The notes beneath the pieces were generated by a model. It searched no databases, was not told the origin of the DNA, and worked only from the letters and a program-made list of their open reading frames with translations. Shown here one piece after another: positions 21,501 through 31,153 of a stretch of 64,000 bases of DNA. Both the position numbers and the translations under genes were made by a program. Within the stretch, counting starts at the first letter, position 1. Each line of letters starts with the position of its first letter. Origin of the DNA: Botrytis cinerea B05.10 (taxonomy: Eukaryota > Ascomycota > Leotiomycetes > Helotiales > Sclerotiniaceae); the NCBI RefSeq assembly GCF_000143535.2, contig NC_037316.1, positions 1,364,001 to 1,428,000 of the forward strand, given 5' to 3'.

Positions 21501-22888
21501 CAGATTTTTCTTCCTCAATGTCCCTAAAAGCACAACCGACAGGCGTTGTGCCTTTAACGGATCTTCCAGATCTACCAGTGAAATGTACAGCTAGAACAAG
21601 TGGTACACAAACCGGACGAATACTTCCTTCAATGTCTATTCTCAAAATTTTCGGTCGAAAAACTCCATCTATGAGTTGGCAAGTCGCGGGTAAAATCGGG
21701 GTTCCAGGTGATAGTGGAGCTTGGGTTTTAGAACGAGGAGATGATATCAGTACAGGACCAGGAAATAATAGTGGAAGAATTGCTGGTAGTGTATTAGCAT
21801 GGAGTCAACGGAGAAACGTCGGATATATTTGTCCCATGTGGATTAGTATTTTGGATATGGCAAATTCGTTGAAGTGTGACAATATTGGATTGCCAGGTAT
21901 TGAAATACCTATTTGGAGTAAGGTGTCTACAAGAAAGGGAAGAGATACTGTCTCGCCTGTTCTTAGAAAAGCCTTTAGTTTTACGAGTGACAGGAATATT
22001 GGTGGATGGGATAGCGAAGACGAAACACATAACTTGAGAGACAATCAACCTCAGAGTGGAACTTATCCGGTGGTTATCGATGATGATCTTGCGGATGATG
22101 AAGATGAATTATCGGGTGTTTTAGGAAATTTAAAACACGTGGGATCTGATCATGAGTTTGAATATGCAGATCATGGTGAGTATGATGATGATGATGAATC
22201 TTATGATGAGGAAGAAGAGAGGGAATATTGGAGTCGATTTAAAGCCGCAAGTGTTAGTCCGGAACGTGTAAAGGGAAAGGGTACAGATGATGAGCATCAA
22301 TATCGACATGAGCTTCCGGGTGATGAACATCAATATCGAAATGAGTTTGCGAATGATGAACATCAATATCGACATGAATTTGCAAATAATGAGCATCAGT
22401 ATCAAAATGAGTTTGCAATTAATGAGCATCAATATCGAAATGAGTTTGCAAATGAATATGATCCGAATCATCAAGGAATTGAATATCAGCATTCACTTGA
22501 GAAAGAAGTTTTGATCTCAAGCGAAGAAGAACCAGAACTTTTGGCTACACTTGGTCAACCTTCTCGAAGAGGAAGAGGATTCGGAGTAAGAACTTTTAGT
22601 GGCGATAAGAGTTTGGAAATCGATATGATGGTGGGAGGACTCAAAGGTTTGAGTATTGAGGGAAATACAATGCCTGGGAAGAATACAGTTTTCAGTATGG
22701 ATGGAAGTGCAATTGGAGATTTCACGGTTGGCGGAGCGGGAGAATTTGATGTGGGAGGAAGTGGACAAAGGAGAGAAACGAGGAGTCGAGGAAGTGGGAG
22801 TGCGCATTCGGGAACTGGAAGTTTGGGAAGTTTAAATGGGATGGTTCAGGGAGAGGGGAATAGGCAAAGGGTTAGGGTTAGGGGTTAG
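18587..22888 (+). CDS. HeLo-like / pseudokinase / trypsin-fold protease multidomain protein
   Basis: Two exons, 18587-20417 and 20481-22888, give 1412 residues. The 63 bp intron (GTGAGT donor, CTAAC branch site, CAG acceptor) has no in-frame stop and would add 21 residues if kept. Residues about 1-110 resemble HeLo-type domains of fungal incompatibility proteins ([19 protein letters not shown], then a helical segment). Residues about 190-530 look like a protein kinase fold in which the catalytic loop is [11 protein letters not shown] (His368), with Asn for the catalytic Asp and no DFG, so probably a pseudokinase. Residues about 740-1080 look like a trypsin-fold protease: His in SVHHML (777/778), Asp in IDWCLFKF (939) and Ser in GDSGAW (1022). 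Acidic stretches separate the parts. Five 11-residue repeats near 1214-1268 and a Gly-rich tail follow. A role in self/non-self or cell-death signalling is a guess. Confidence 0.85.
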   Translation: MDQYFTNPMPLQRRLTKIYTDTKNIYDFIKEPVRNVEDHELQLLHRKLRIQQSRLVSWGLEWSDPSQSPDIDESVSKAGLSEIVGNVMSTIKEILAEAEPLWQSSKRSTDERPSEKSEKSALIQWDKTRFEDLIRDLTMSIDTLYDLSKTRQTARTGLQTSEASSSKDKSSGFEERQFESTRMSAPQQIDPATLIWTGNQIIATRGTSRSISNNTLRQIVLMRRSVNSSDLRQAIDQPPDPIPVLVEYAPYDPIYSVTGITPSMTRFEKLFAGISQSYYSSDRLPVGLLRLIGYYEDAEHSRFCLLFSLPTNFGPMDIQSPTLQMPIISSLSELLISPAFEPNLEVKYRLAYNIANAVFDLHSKGIVHGNLLPSNVLFIEHPTPPRAFDLTQINMRQSYLGSFDLFSDTATDSGPSFDSVSMLYKHPLDPRSTKYTNLSQESKSLDLYSLAMILIEIGLWGSLSELFPRASQVPSNPTEVLKRLASRCGNIYVKAVKACLSAPEGELSRKARPDVMHQKVFWRVSKALNTCCSLDDVSDDDSERSDEPSLVPTPVKIEAPSSSIKGYRERRDAKIDITAPQEPEINWGEKPIREKSPQKATVEWPEKKSSGELIPFQIPSHKICHLTSLVSAIEPIKSKPKLKTFPAIRISQEHINLWHTNIMPHVNHVLRSFYKKYPESVEISLESVGESSTKTKPTILVICTSVNKVRSILKKSLVYDKATYGLKVCRGKVVRARSGGVKRSMAHGDELEAKNTEHQERPKNGASMGAFINDHHLPPVSFGGLVTVDNKPYGMSVHHMLDDPSDNEDEEQVQPSKPILRSSARPQALPQYLEMPDLTHSDTSYYSSGDEEYNYSFTDYSSSGSSFDSDSSPYASEDEDDSDGEFPTLEPGDIPPIPVSSSNVHNYPITQPAIDDIDPDFYPDPETRDEDHLDSCLLGSVYTSSGIRRLAHENITHEIDWCLFKFEEHRLPDFSSSMSLKAQPTGVVPLTDLPDLPVKCTARTSGTQTGRILPSMSILKIFGRKTPSMSWQVAGKIGVPGDSGAWVLERGDDISTGPGNNSGRIAGSVLAWSQRRNVGYICPMWISILDMANSLKCDNIGLPGIEIPIWSKVSTRKGRDTVSPVLRKAFSFTSDRNIGGWDSEDETHNLRDNQPQSGTYPVVIDDDLADDEDELSGVLGNLKHVGSDHEFEYADHGEYDDDDESYDEEEEREYWSRFKAASVSPERVKGKGTDDEHQYRHELPGDEHQYRNEFANDEHQYRHEFANNEHQYQNEFAINEHQYRNEFANEYDPNHQGIEYQHSLEKEVLISSEEEPELLATLGQPSRRGRGFGVRTFSGDKSLEIDMMVGGLKGLSIEGNTMPGKNTVFSMDGSAIGDFTVGGAGEFDVGGSGQRRETRSRGSGSAHSGTGSLGSLNGMVQGEGNRQRVRVRG
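22289..22453 (+). repeat. five 33 bp coding repeats
   Basis: Five tandem 33 bp units encode (D/N)EHQY(R/Q)xE(F/L)xx-type 11-residue repeats near the C-terminus of the multidomain protein. The frame is kept through all copies. Unit number may vary between strains. Confidence 0.9.
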
Positions 22889-22912
22889 GTGTTAGGATTT
22901 AGGATTTAGGAG
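22871..22912 (+). repeat. degenerate TTAGGG-like array over a stop codon
   Basis: GTTAGGGTTAGGGG and related units run through the last codons (VRVRG), the TAG stop and the first 3' UTR bases. TTAGGG is the telomeric repeat of most filamentous ascomycetes, so this is a short interstitial telomere-like tract. Confidence 0.65.
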
Positions 22913-23550
22913 TTGGGTTTGGAGTATTATTATCACGATTGTGTTTGAGTGGGGATTGGGATTGGGATTGGATTGGGATTGAAATAGGTATGGGAATCAA
23001 AATTGGGATTAAAATTTATGAGTGTACGTGCATGCATTGGGGAATTATATCGGTATACCATGGCATGGATATTCGAGTGGGGTTTCTGGAATTTCTAATG
23101 GGATTGTTTAGAATCTATGAGGGGGAAAAGAAATGTAATGGAATTTCTTGTATATATTTTCGAGTATTAAAATATTACCTCTCATGGAAACCCTACATGG
23201 GATTGAGGAATTAAATTTGAATGAATTATTGCTCCGCTTCTACGTAGCTGATAAGTAAGATACTATCAAATATATATTATTCACAACGTCATTTACCTTT
23301 CAACTCTCAAAAAAAAATATAAGTAAATAAAAAGACGGGAAACTCTATATGCACATACATATTTATATATCATATTGATATGTAAATCAGTATAATAAAT
23401 TATATTTGTATGTATGTATATATCTTTTTCTATCGATATATATAAATCTCACCTTTCTTTCTTTCTCTCTCTTCCAAAAATACCCAAAAAAAACTAGAAT
23501 CTAAAAACCAAAATTAAAATCAGGAAAAAAATTGTGTCTGAAGGGAATTG
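22889..23550. other. 3' UTR and spacer
   Basis: Contains GGGATT repeats just after the stop and an AT-rich stretch near 23260-23520. A run of seven A (23525-23531) is the Pol III terminator of the tRNA gene on the minus strand. No protein gene was recognised. Confidence 0.6.
23525..23531 (-). terminator. Pol III terminator of tRNA-Lys
   Basis: Seven T on the minus strand, about 20 bases beyond the tRNA 3' end, form a typical oligo-T stop for RNA polymerase III. Confidence 0.75.
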
Positions 23551-23651
23551 AGCCCAACGGGGGGGTCGAACCCCCAACCTTGTGATTTCTGAAGAACTCA
23601 TAGATATGGAATCATAAGAGTCACACGCTCTACCGATTGAGCTAGCCGGGC
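23551..23651 (-). tRNA. tRNA-Lys(CTT) with a 28 bp intron
   Basis: On the minus strand the cloverleaf is complete: acceptor GCCCGGC with GTTGGGC (two G-U pairs), D-arm GCTC...GAGC, anticodon stem TGTGA/TCACA with loop CTCTTAA (anticodon CTT), and T-arm GGGGG-TTCGACC-CCCCC. The discriminator is T, as in yeast tRNA-Lys(CTT). An intron at plus coordinates 23587-23614 follows base 37, the canonical site, leaving 73 nt mature. A-box (TAGCTCAATCGG) and B-box (GGTTCGACC) are perfect. Confidence 0.96.
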
Positions 23652-23689
23652 TGGCTGTCTATCTTTTTATATGATGGATGTTCTGGGGG

Positions 23690-23885
23690 GGCTTGAGGAG
23701 GATTATATTGTAGGGATGGGAGGGGAGGGGATGGGATGGATTGAGGAGGAGGAGAGGAGGACAGGAGAAATTTTGAGAAAAAATTTTGAGAAAAAATTAA
23801 AAAAAAAATTGGGGTGGGGGTGAGTGGGGGTTTTGAGAGAGAGGATCAGTTTGGTGGGGGGTGGGGGGTGAGTGGGTTGGTGGAG
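23690..23885 (+). other. G-rich, possibly quadruplex-forming segment
   Basis: The plus strand carries many G-runs of three to six with short spacers, notably at 23811-23830 (GGGG, GGGGG, GGGGG) and 23856-23876 (GGGGGG, GGGGGG, GGG), separated by an AAATTTT-rich part. The arrangement fits G-quadruplex formation; this is a sequence-based inference. Confidence 0.5.
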
Positions 23886-24288
23886 TATGATGATGATTTA
23901 TTAGTCTAGATAGTTATTAGATAACGTTAACTATTAGATCGATAGATTCTTATTATTGGTATAACGACCAATTGGACGTGCGTCATAATCATACATACCT
24001 ATCGTTACGCATTACTTCGTACCGTGGAAGTGCATTTGGTGTTTAATTAAGTTAGCTGGTGGGTAAGGTTAGTAGGTACCGGTCGTCGAAAGCTAGGTAT
24101 GAAGTTAACTTTCTCCCCTTCCTTCGCGTTCGTCCGTGGGGAAAGTCACGTTTATGAGCTAGGTACAATGTATTATATACGTGAGCGTCGACGTCGACGT
24201 CGCGGACTTCGTCTCATCTCATCTTATCTCATCTTATCTCGATATCAGGGTAGGAAATTAGAGGTGCCTGGGATTGAGTATTACTTAA

Positions 24289-24368
24289 TTGTATTGTATT
24301 GTATTGTATTGTATTGTATTGTATTGTATTGTATTGTATTGTATTGTATTGTATTGTATTGTATTGTA
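24289..24368 (+). repeat. pentanucleotide array (TTGTA)16
   Basis: Sixteen perfect tandem TTGTA units. Open frames on both strands across it are repeat translations and not genes. Confidence 0.97.
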
Positions 24369-26394
24369 CTGTATGTACTATTTTGTGAATTGATTCGAGA
24401 TGGTCAGTCGATTTTGGGAAAATGTTATAGGGTTTGAGATATTGAGAGGAAAAGTTGAAGAATTGCATCGTCGGAACCTCGATTTCGGAAGATTTCTGTA
24501 CTTCTCTCTCTGTCGAATTCTGGGGTGGGGATAATGTCGATATGGATGAACTAGTATCTATGATTGATCCATCTAGATTCCAAAGACTCGGTCAAGTGAA
24601 TTTGGTAGCTTACATCCTCTCCCGGATGGTACCCCTCGCTTGTGGTCTACAAATTCATTATGCAGCTCCGCCACGAAGATAGCCAGCCAGGTTACTCTCC
24701 TTGTCCTAACATCGTGCAGCATGTGCATCTACATTTAGAGTTGAATGCGTTCTGACTGTAGAAATACGTACCTCGTCTGTCTCATTTCGTTAATCCCTAC
24801 ATACAATCTGTTATCTTCCATTCAGCCGCCTGCTGTAGATGTTTCTTGCAAGTAAACGCCATCCCGAGTAGGGATGGGCTGACTCGACTTCACATGGGAT
24901 TTGGGCGGCTGGTCTATGATGAGAAATCAGATCTGTATGCAGGTTTGTATTATAGATGTGGCTGCATATCAATACCACCTTCCTAATAGTCAGATGGGTA
25001 GCATTGATTCACCGGGTGTGCACGGCAAAAATTACAGGCATAATCATTTATATAGATTCTGGTGAGTACACCGCTCAATTGGAAGTGCTTCATAGTCACA
25101 TGCGGCTGAAATGTATTTGGTGTTCAGCTGGTTGTAGAAAGCTATGAAATTATCGTTCGTTCGTCGGTGCGGAAATTTATGAGCTAAAATATGGTAAATC
25201 ACACGTGATCGTCGCGAACCTCATCTCTCTTGTTCACCTAGGAAGGAAGCGGCCACCTATTGTGTATTGTTGTTATTGATACAATGATTCAGAAAATAGA
25301 TACTCGCTTCGAAGAGCATTGTGAGAGTTGAACCTCGTAACTTTAATTGCTGGTATGGGACTCTAGGAGCGTCTGGTGACCTGTTCTCGGCACCGACGCG
25401 TCGACAGTGATGTCTGGTGTATGATGAAAGATCGATCTCTGCCATGGCTTGTACTTCCTGCATATTGTGCGGATAATCTCCTGAGGCTTATATATCTTTC
25501 CACAAATTGGTTTGCTTAGATATGGAACAACAAAGTTTGTCCAAATCCTGGATGCGGGGTGGAGAGATATCTCTAAGTTTATTTGGCTCATGGTTGGACC
25601 CCAAAATGCCATATTTGAGCTTCATTGTCGCAAATATGGATGATGTGGTGAATTTATGAGATGGGGATGTAAGAATCGGCGTGTTTTGGGTAGAACACAA
25701 ATATATCTCGACTTCGATGAGAGAGACAAAACACTTGTCGTCAATTTCCAGAATGCGACTCACCAAGATAGGTATGCTCGAAAGTCTCATCGAAAGTCCC
25801 GGTCGTCATTGCACTGCTTCCAACAATCAGCCTAGAAGAGATCGTATGAAGTTCATGATCTCAATACAGGAAACGATTAAGAGCTCTATAGTCCATGTTG
25901 ACTTAATTGTGCTGCAAGTTCAACATCAGGACGATTTTCACAAATTGAGTGGTTTGAGCATGAATACAAAGCAGCAACTGAAATCAACCTTGGAATCATG
26001 GCAAATTCTGGTGTTCACAAAATCTCAGTACATCGGGAATTTACCCCTGATTGTACTAGCTCAGATTTTTGAGATAATCTATAGATTGAACAAACCAAAC
26101 CAATAGTTGGCAACTTAAAGATTATGCAAGTTTGGTCTTCTAGGAATGGGATATGTAATCACGTGTATATTTGAAACCTTGAGCTAGAGCTTGAGCTGTC
26201 CTCTTGTAAGAGCTTTAGCTTAACATTTCATTTCCCGCTAAATTATTTTCATATAAAGAAATAAATTTCTCATATTCCTCTCCTCAAACATTTGGTTCAT
26301 ACGATATCGAATCTCTAAAGAAAAGAACCATCATTTACTTCGACATCATTCAAGCCCTTCTCCCTTTAATAAAAGCATCGTTCGTCTCAAGAAA

Positions 26395-26790
26395 ATGGTA
26401 AGTTACTCTGAAATATGCTCATACACTACAACATAATTTTAAAACTTAAAAATGCAGTCACCATTATCAAATTCATATCGACCAGCATTCGCGCACTGTT
26501 CGGACACAACTCAACGCGTCAATCAAGCTCTTAACTTCTTCGCTCGTCACAATAATTTTACCAAGTTTCCCGAAGGAATGGAATGTATCACAAGCAAAGC
26601 TATGAAGGTGACAAACGACCAAGCTGCTGCTGGTGCATGGGCAATGATGTCTGCTCTCCTCTTTATCTTTCTAATGATTATTCTCAATTGCAATTTCAAA
26701 TACATGAATTGGTCAGGTCCTGATCGTAACTTTGAGCAAGAGGAAGAAGAAAAAACTCCATTTCTTGCACAGGAAGAGAAAAGCATTTAG
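26395..26790 (+). CDS. small single-pass membrane protein A
   Basis: The likely model has two exons: 26395-26397 (the start codon alone) and 26458-26790. The 60 bp intron begins GTAAGT and ends GCAG. It gives 111 residues starting MSPLSNSY. An unspliced start at 26452 (MQSPLS) is an alternative with the same reading frame. Residues about 1-60 hold two Cys (AHCSD, MECITS). One membrane segment (AWAMMSALLFIFLMIILNC, about 63-81) follows, then a short acidic cytosolic tail (EQEEEEKTPF). No known family was recognised. It is first of three adjacent plus-strand genes with similar layout, and this recurring pattern is the main argument that it is real. Confidence 0.55.
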
Positions 26791-27327
26791 GGCATACCCG
26801 GGGGAAGATCTTCGAGATTAAGATATTTCGGGAGTTTAGGAGTTTAGGAGTTTAGGGTGAATGAAAGATATGCGGGCAAGATATCTTTGGTCCTGTATTC
26901 TCATTTACTTCCATAGCTTTATTATTCGAATTAAATTCTTTCGAATATCTATTTTTCTTTTTGGATGAATGCGTGTGTGGTGGTTTCCTCTGTCATTGGG
27001 CTTGGCGGATTGACTAGGTAACACTAAGTTATCTAGCGAGCTAACTAGCGAACTAGATAGGGGACTAAAGCAATTGACGTCGACATTTAAGTTGTTCTTT
27101 CCTGTGATAACGAGTGACAAATCGTGCAATTTAAACCCAGGGCTGGCAATTGAGGATAGTGTAGTAACCTTTTGTAAACACTGCAAGATATTTCTTTCTG
27201 TGAATAGTACTCTCAATCACTCGCTGTCTTTCTTTCCAACACTTTCACACCAACACGACCACAGCCATATACAGTATTTTGAAGAAAATTTTCCAAGGCT
27301 AGAAAATAGCGATAGTTTTCTTTCAAC
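26791..27327. other. spacer between small membrane protein genes A and B
   Basis: Holds a short GAGTTTAG triple repeat near 26830-26855 and CTAGCGA repeats near 27036-27056. No gene was recognised. Confidence 0.6.
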
Positions 27328-27838
27328 ATGGTAAGTGTGCTTTCGATTCCGGGTGGTCCAGAAGCAGAATGTCGAAAGGTTCAGACTAGAGTACCATGGA
27401 GATATTTCGATTCGATGAACTCATTTTAGTTCCTGAGTTCTTTAATTAACTAACTTGACTTGAATTTCAAATACTAAAAACTTTCTCCGGCAGGAGCCAG
27501 TCCAATTTTATCTCAACTATATTTTTCTATCGAGCTCCTCCCTTCTTTTCGATTCCTCTAGCCTCTCAAACTCGACTGCCACTGATGAATGCAAAGAGAT
27601 TGAGGATATAGTGTGCAATCGGAGACTATACTTAATAGGAATGATGATATTATTCAGCATCAATTTTATTCTCTCTACAATGCGATTATTTTCAAGAATT
27701 CACGACAATCGCCAACAAACAGTGAGACGAGATGTTGCAGCGGAAATTCCAGACTTGCGGGAGGAGATTAGATCTAATAAACTTAAGGAAAAGAGTTCTT
27801 CTGAATTACACTTAAGGGTTTTTGAGAGGATAACATAA
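27328..27838 (+). CDS. small single-pass membrane protein B
   Basis: Proposed exons are 27328-27330 (start codon alone, ATG|GTAAGTG) and 27494-27838, separated by a 163 bp intron with a CTAAC branch site and a GGCAG acceptor. The product has 115 residues beginning MEPVQFYLNYIF. It has an N-terminal part with two Cys (DECKEIEDIVC), one membrane segment (YLIGMMILFSINFILSTMRLF, about 47-67), and a basic/acidic tail predicted helical (DLREEIRSNKLKEK). No family was recognised. The same ATG-only first exon as in gene A supports the structure. It could also be a chance frame, but the hydrophobic segment followed by positive charges looks designed. Confidence 0.45.
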
Positions 27839-28585
27839 GACGGTACCAAAAAAGAGAGAGAAAGTTTTCTTGGGAGATCTGGTATAAATCGTTTTGTACA
27901 GGGACATTAAAATGTGCGAAGATTCATAGCGATTCGTACATGCAAGCAATTCAGAGATAGAAGTACAACAGCAAATTAAATTTTTTATTTTTTTTCACAA
28001 CTAGATCGAGTGGTGTTTTGACCAAGCTCTTGATATCGTGAATTATAAGTGTTCTGGACCTATGAGATGGTGAAATTATTTTAAGTGTATGTGTAGTCTT
28101 CTCGTGACATACTAAAATACTGAAGATCTTTTGACACTCAAGGACTCTGAATCAGTAGTATTGGGTAATTCTGACCGACCTCAGGTTTTATGATTGGAGC
28201 CACGTTATATATAGACTCTTTTCTAGTCTAACCTAGAGATCTAGAGCACAGATCTGAAGTAACTTTCCGAAGCTAAAATGAGAAACCTTGAGCTAAGTCT
28301 AAGACTGAGACCCAATATTGGACTATCGATATTAAGCTTCGCACAATCTATAATTGGAAAGTGCACATGTTACATATATTCCATTAACCCTCTATACCTC
28401 CTTCATCGTTTTGTACTCTTTCAGTATCTAAAATAGTCACCCAACCAATTCTGAACAACACCGTCATCATCATACTTCGAGGTTCTCTTGAAAGTTGACC
28501 GTTCAGAATTTTCACACCACGAATAGATTTCACATCAACTTATTCATTAGCAACTACACATACTTTAAGTCATTCGACCGTCATA
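27839..28585. other. spacer between small membrane protein genes B and C
   Basis: AT-rich; nothing recognisable. The last 100 bp are probably the leader of gene C. Confidence 0.6.
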
Positions 28586-29005
28586 ATGTCACCAGCTTAT
28601 TACCGAACGTGGCACATTATCAGATCTATTTATACAACCGGTATATATATGCAACCAGACATCCCGTCATCCGAATCAAATAGCACATCGGAAACAGACC
28701 ATGCAACAGCAGAACCCGATCCAACCAGCCCTTTTGAAAACACAGTTCACACAACCTCAACAATGACCATACTCGCGCTCCTCTTGGTCTTGATTATTGT
28801 AATGTGTGTACTCATCTGGTATTGTTATACTAAGAAATGGGCCGCGGTGCACAAAGGACATAAGAAAGCTAAGGAAGTGAAGAAAAGCATGCAAGCAAAA
28901 GAAGAGGCAGACTTGGAGGGAGCAAAGGAAGAATTGAGAACGAGTACTTCTAAAAGCAAAGATGCTTCAGTCATATGTATCAGTGTCTCAATTGTCAGCT
29001 CTTGA
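28586..29005 (+). CDS. small single-pass membrane protein C
   Basis: Intronless, 139 residues from the first ATG. The N-terminal 66 residues are polar and Ser/Thr-rich (SSESNSTSETDH), with several possible N- or O-glycosylation sites. One strong membrane segment follows (MTILALLLVLIIVMCVLIWY, about 66-85), then a Lys-rich helical tail (HKKAKEVKK) with acidic residues. No family was recognised. The order of parts matches its two upstream neighbours though the sequences are not evidently homologous. A membrane-anchored surface or signalling adaptor role is a guess. Confidence 0.55.
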   Translation: MSPAYYRTWHIIRSIYTTGIYMQPDIPSSESNSTSETDHATAEPDPTSPFENTVHTTSTMTILALLLVLIIVMCVLIWYCYTKKWAAVHKGHKKAKEVKKSMQAKEEADLEGAKEELRTSTSKSKDASVICISVSIVSS

Positions 29006-29605
29006 TACCTCAGCTTAAGCGTTGAAGTTTTTGATTTTCAAATGTACGGATATCGAAAGACATTAGCGGCTGATCCTCTTGTACAAAATATGTAATCGCG
29101 TAATGACAAACAAATGAACAATCGACTCAAACTCGACTTGTCGAAGTACTATGTAGTGATCTTCATATTAGTGTAGAAGAACTAAGGTCAGTTGCAAGGT
29201 GTTCATTACAAATAGTTGCTTGAAGTGTCATTGAACCAAGGTCGAGGTGGTTGAAAATGAATGGCGCTGATCTAGCGTCATTCTTGCCCACAAACATATA
29301 TATTTCTTCAATAATTCTGATACTTAATTTTTCACACATACTTCGCATCATTTTTGAACAAATATCATAATTATCAAATTTTAAATCGAGAACGAAAGGC
29401 ATCGCAATAGAACTCACAAGAAGTGATTTATTGACTTACATCTGACCTTCGCTCTTTCCTCCACAATTTATTAAAACTAATAACGTAGGATCTGAAGGGT
29501 TAAGTGATAACGATTAATCCAATTTTTCTTTCCGATAAACTCATATCTCCTGTCTCCATTGGTATGTTGTTCCAATAATCCTCGAATTCCTTAATTTACT
29601 GATCT
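29006..29605. other. spacer
   Basis: AT-rich with no clear gene. An 84-codon frame on the minus strand (29163-29417) lacks support. Confidence 0.55.
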
Positions 29606-31153
29606 ATGGAAGATAAACTTGATAAACAAGTCTATCTTGATCAGCTCGCTACCGAATCAACAATGCCACAAAATCCGGATCGTAATGCTTATTACAATGA
29701 AGGAGAATCAAGCAAGAGTATCGAGAGAGATAACTCTGATGGTTCCCTGCGCTGTCCAGTTTTCGTACAGGATACCGATGAGGTGGTGGATGAGGATGGA
29801 AATGTGTACCTCTGCTGGGTTGACGAAAAAGCATGGGAGGAAGAACAGAAAGCTCGTCAAATTGCTGTTTTAGCCTCTCGTTATGCCTCGTTATCAGAAG
29901 CTCTCGCCGAGTCTTCTAATATCACTCCAGCAGTAGAGAATTCATCGACTGCCATGCCAATTGCGATAACGACCGCCAATATGTCTTCAGTTCCATCAGC
30001 TGCCGCGGAAACATTTTCGAACACTCCTATCGCCGACGAGAGTGACGTTCATTCCAAACCCGAGGATAATGAGGGAGCTCTAAACACCGACACAGTGGAG
30101 GCTACTCCTAGTATTTCCCCAAACAATACATCCATCAGTACTTTCTATCAGCGGATACTCAGAATCCAGCGCGAGGGACAGTGGTCTGTTGAGGGATTGG
30201 CTGATCCTGTGTGGGACTTAGTCGGTAAAATACTATTCACTACTGGCCTTTTCATGTGGTGGATATTCCCAGAAAAATTAAGAGATAAATTAGAAGCTCG
30301 TTATGCAGATTATCTCGCTTCTGGAACCGAAATTTCGAGCACGGTCACTGAGCAGAAGACTCGTTTAGAAGAGGATGAGAATGTAAATCTGTTAGGGAAT
30401 GATGCGGCTGTTCCCAATCAAGGAGATGGTACGAATAATCTGGAAGATTCAAATTATTGGGAATCTTTGGGAGACCTGGACCTTCTGAACCATGTGGGCG
30501 ATTACACAATCGAGGCCGAAGAAGAGGCTGACTATAGCGGCGGCAAAAGACAATTAGCTTACCTCGAAGACGCCCAGGGAAAGGTACTTCAGGTTCTCTT
30601 TGCAGTGGCAGATATTTGTGATCAGGACCTAAATTCTATTAGCGATGAATACATGGATCGTCTAAAGGAGAAAGTAGTACGAGATGCAAGAGCAAATCAG
30701 ATTTTTCTGCAGACGCCGATTATCCTGCGGGAATGGAAGGACGATGATGCTTATGACGAGAATGGTCACCGTATCTTCCCTGATGTTTTGCCTGGAGATG
30801 ATGACGGAGAAAATGCAGAAGAAGACAAAGACGACGATAATGGAGGTTCTGATGGGGATGATGATGATGATGATGATGATGGAGAAGAAGACGAGGAAGA
30901 AGAATACGAGGAGGAAGAAGAAGACGACGAAGACGAAGAAGACGAAGAAGACGACTGGGGACAACTATGGGACCTACCATGGAGAGAGAACAGAGAGTTG
31001 AGAAATGTAGTGGAAATCGATATTCCGGATCTGTGGGAGGAACTTTTTGAATTCGCTGAAAAGTGTCCGCGGGATCTACGTATTTCGAAATATTCGCAGA
31101 GACGATATCGTAGGAGATCCGGGGATTTTCGTCTTTTGCTGTATAGAGGCTAG
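29606..31153 (+). CDS. acidic protein of unknown function with one hydrophobic segment
   Basis: Intronless, 515 residues. The protein is acidic and Ser/Thr-rich in its first half. One hydrophobic, Trp-rich segment (LVGKILFTTGLFMWWIFP, about residues 209-226) could anchor it in a membrane or pack against one. A long Asp/Glu run follows (about 400-450), encoded by GAT/GAC/GAA/GAG repeats. It ends in a more ordered stretch with WRENRELRNVVEIDIPDLW and a basic C-terminus (SQRRYRRRSGDF). No family was recognised. It follows the three small membrane proteins on the same strand. The length of the frame and its ordinary codon use support a real gene. Confidence 0.7.
   Translation: MEDKLDKQVYLDQLATESTMPQNPDRNAYYNEGESSKSIERDNSDGSLRCPVFVQDTDEVVDEDGNVYLCWVDEKAWEEEQKARQIAVLASRYASLSEALAESSNITPAVENSSTAMPIAITTANMSSVPSAAAETFSNTPIADESDVHSKPEDNEGALNTDTVEATPSISPNNTSISTFYQRILRIQREGQWSVEGLADPVWDLVGKILFTTGLFMWWIFPEKLRDKLEARYADYLASGTEISSTVTEQKTRLEEDENVNLLGNDAAVPNQGDGTNNLEDSNYWESLGDLDLLNHVGDYTIEAEEEADYSGGKRQLAYLEDAQGKVLQVLFAVADICDQDLNSISDEYMDRLKEKVVRDARANQIFLQTPIILREWKDDDAYDENGHRIFPDVLPGDDDGENAEEDKDDDNGGSDGDDDDDDDDGEEDEEEEYEEEEEDDEDEEDEEDDWGQLWDLPWRENRELRNVVEIDIPDLWEELFEFAEKCPRDLRISKYSQRRYRRRSGDFRLLLYRG

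Larger units (their letters stand above)
23652..26394. other. gene-poor spacer
   Basis: Contains a G-rich segment (23690-23885), GTCGAC repeats near 24187, TCTCATCTTA repeats near 24215-24243 and a (TTGTA)16 array. Several open frames of 60-140 codons in the 24.4-26.1 kb part show no recognisable domain and no convincing splice chain; they are not called. The final part is probably the promoter of the first small membrane protein gene. Confidence 0.5.

Noticed and set aside
24455..24682. 75-codon frame with VEFWGGDNVDMDELV
   Set aside because: Short, isolated and without a detectable family; chance cannot be excluded.
25681..26106. 141-codon frame
   Set aside because: No recognisable domain, no in-frame ATG at its start and no clear exon partners. 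It is the least weak of the frames in this spacer, but not supportable.
29163..29417. 84-codon minus-strand frame faintly F-box-like
   Set aside because: Only the segment IRIIEEIYMFVG is suggestive; too short and with no partner domain.
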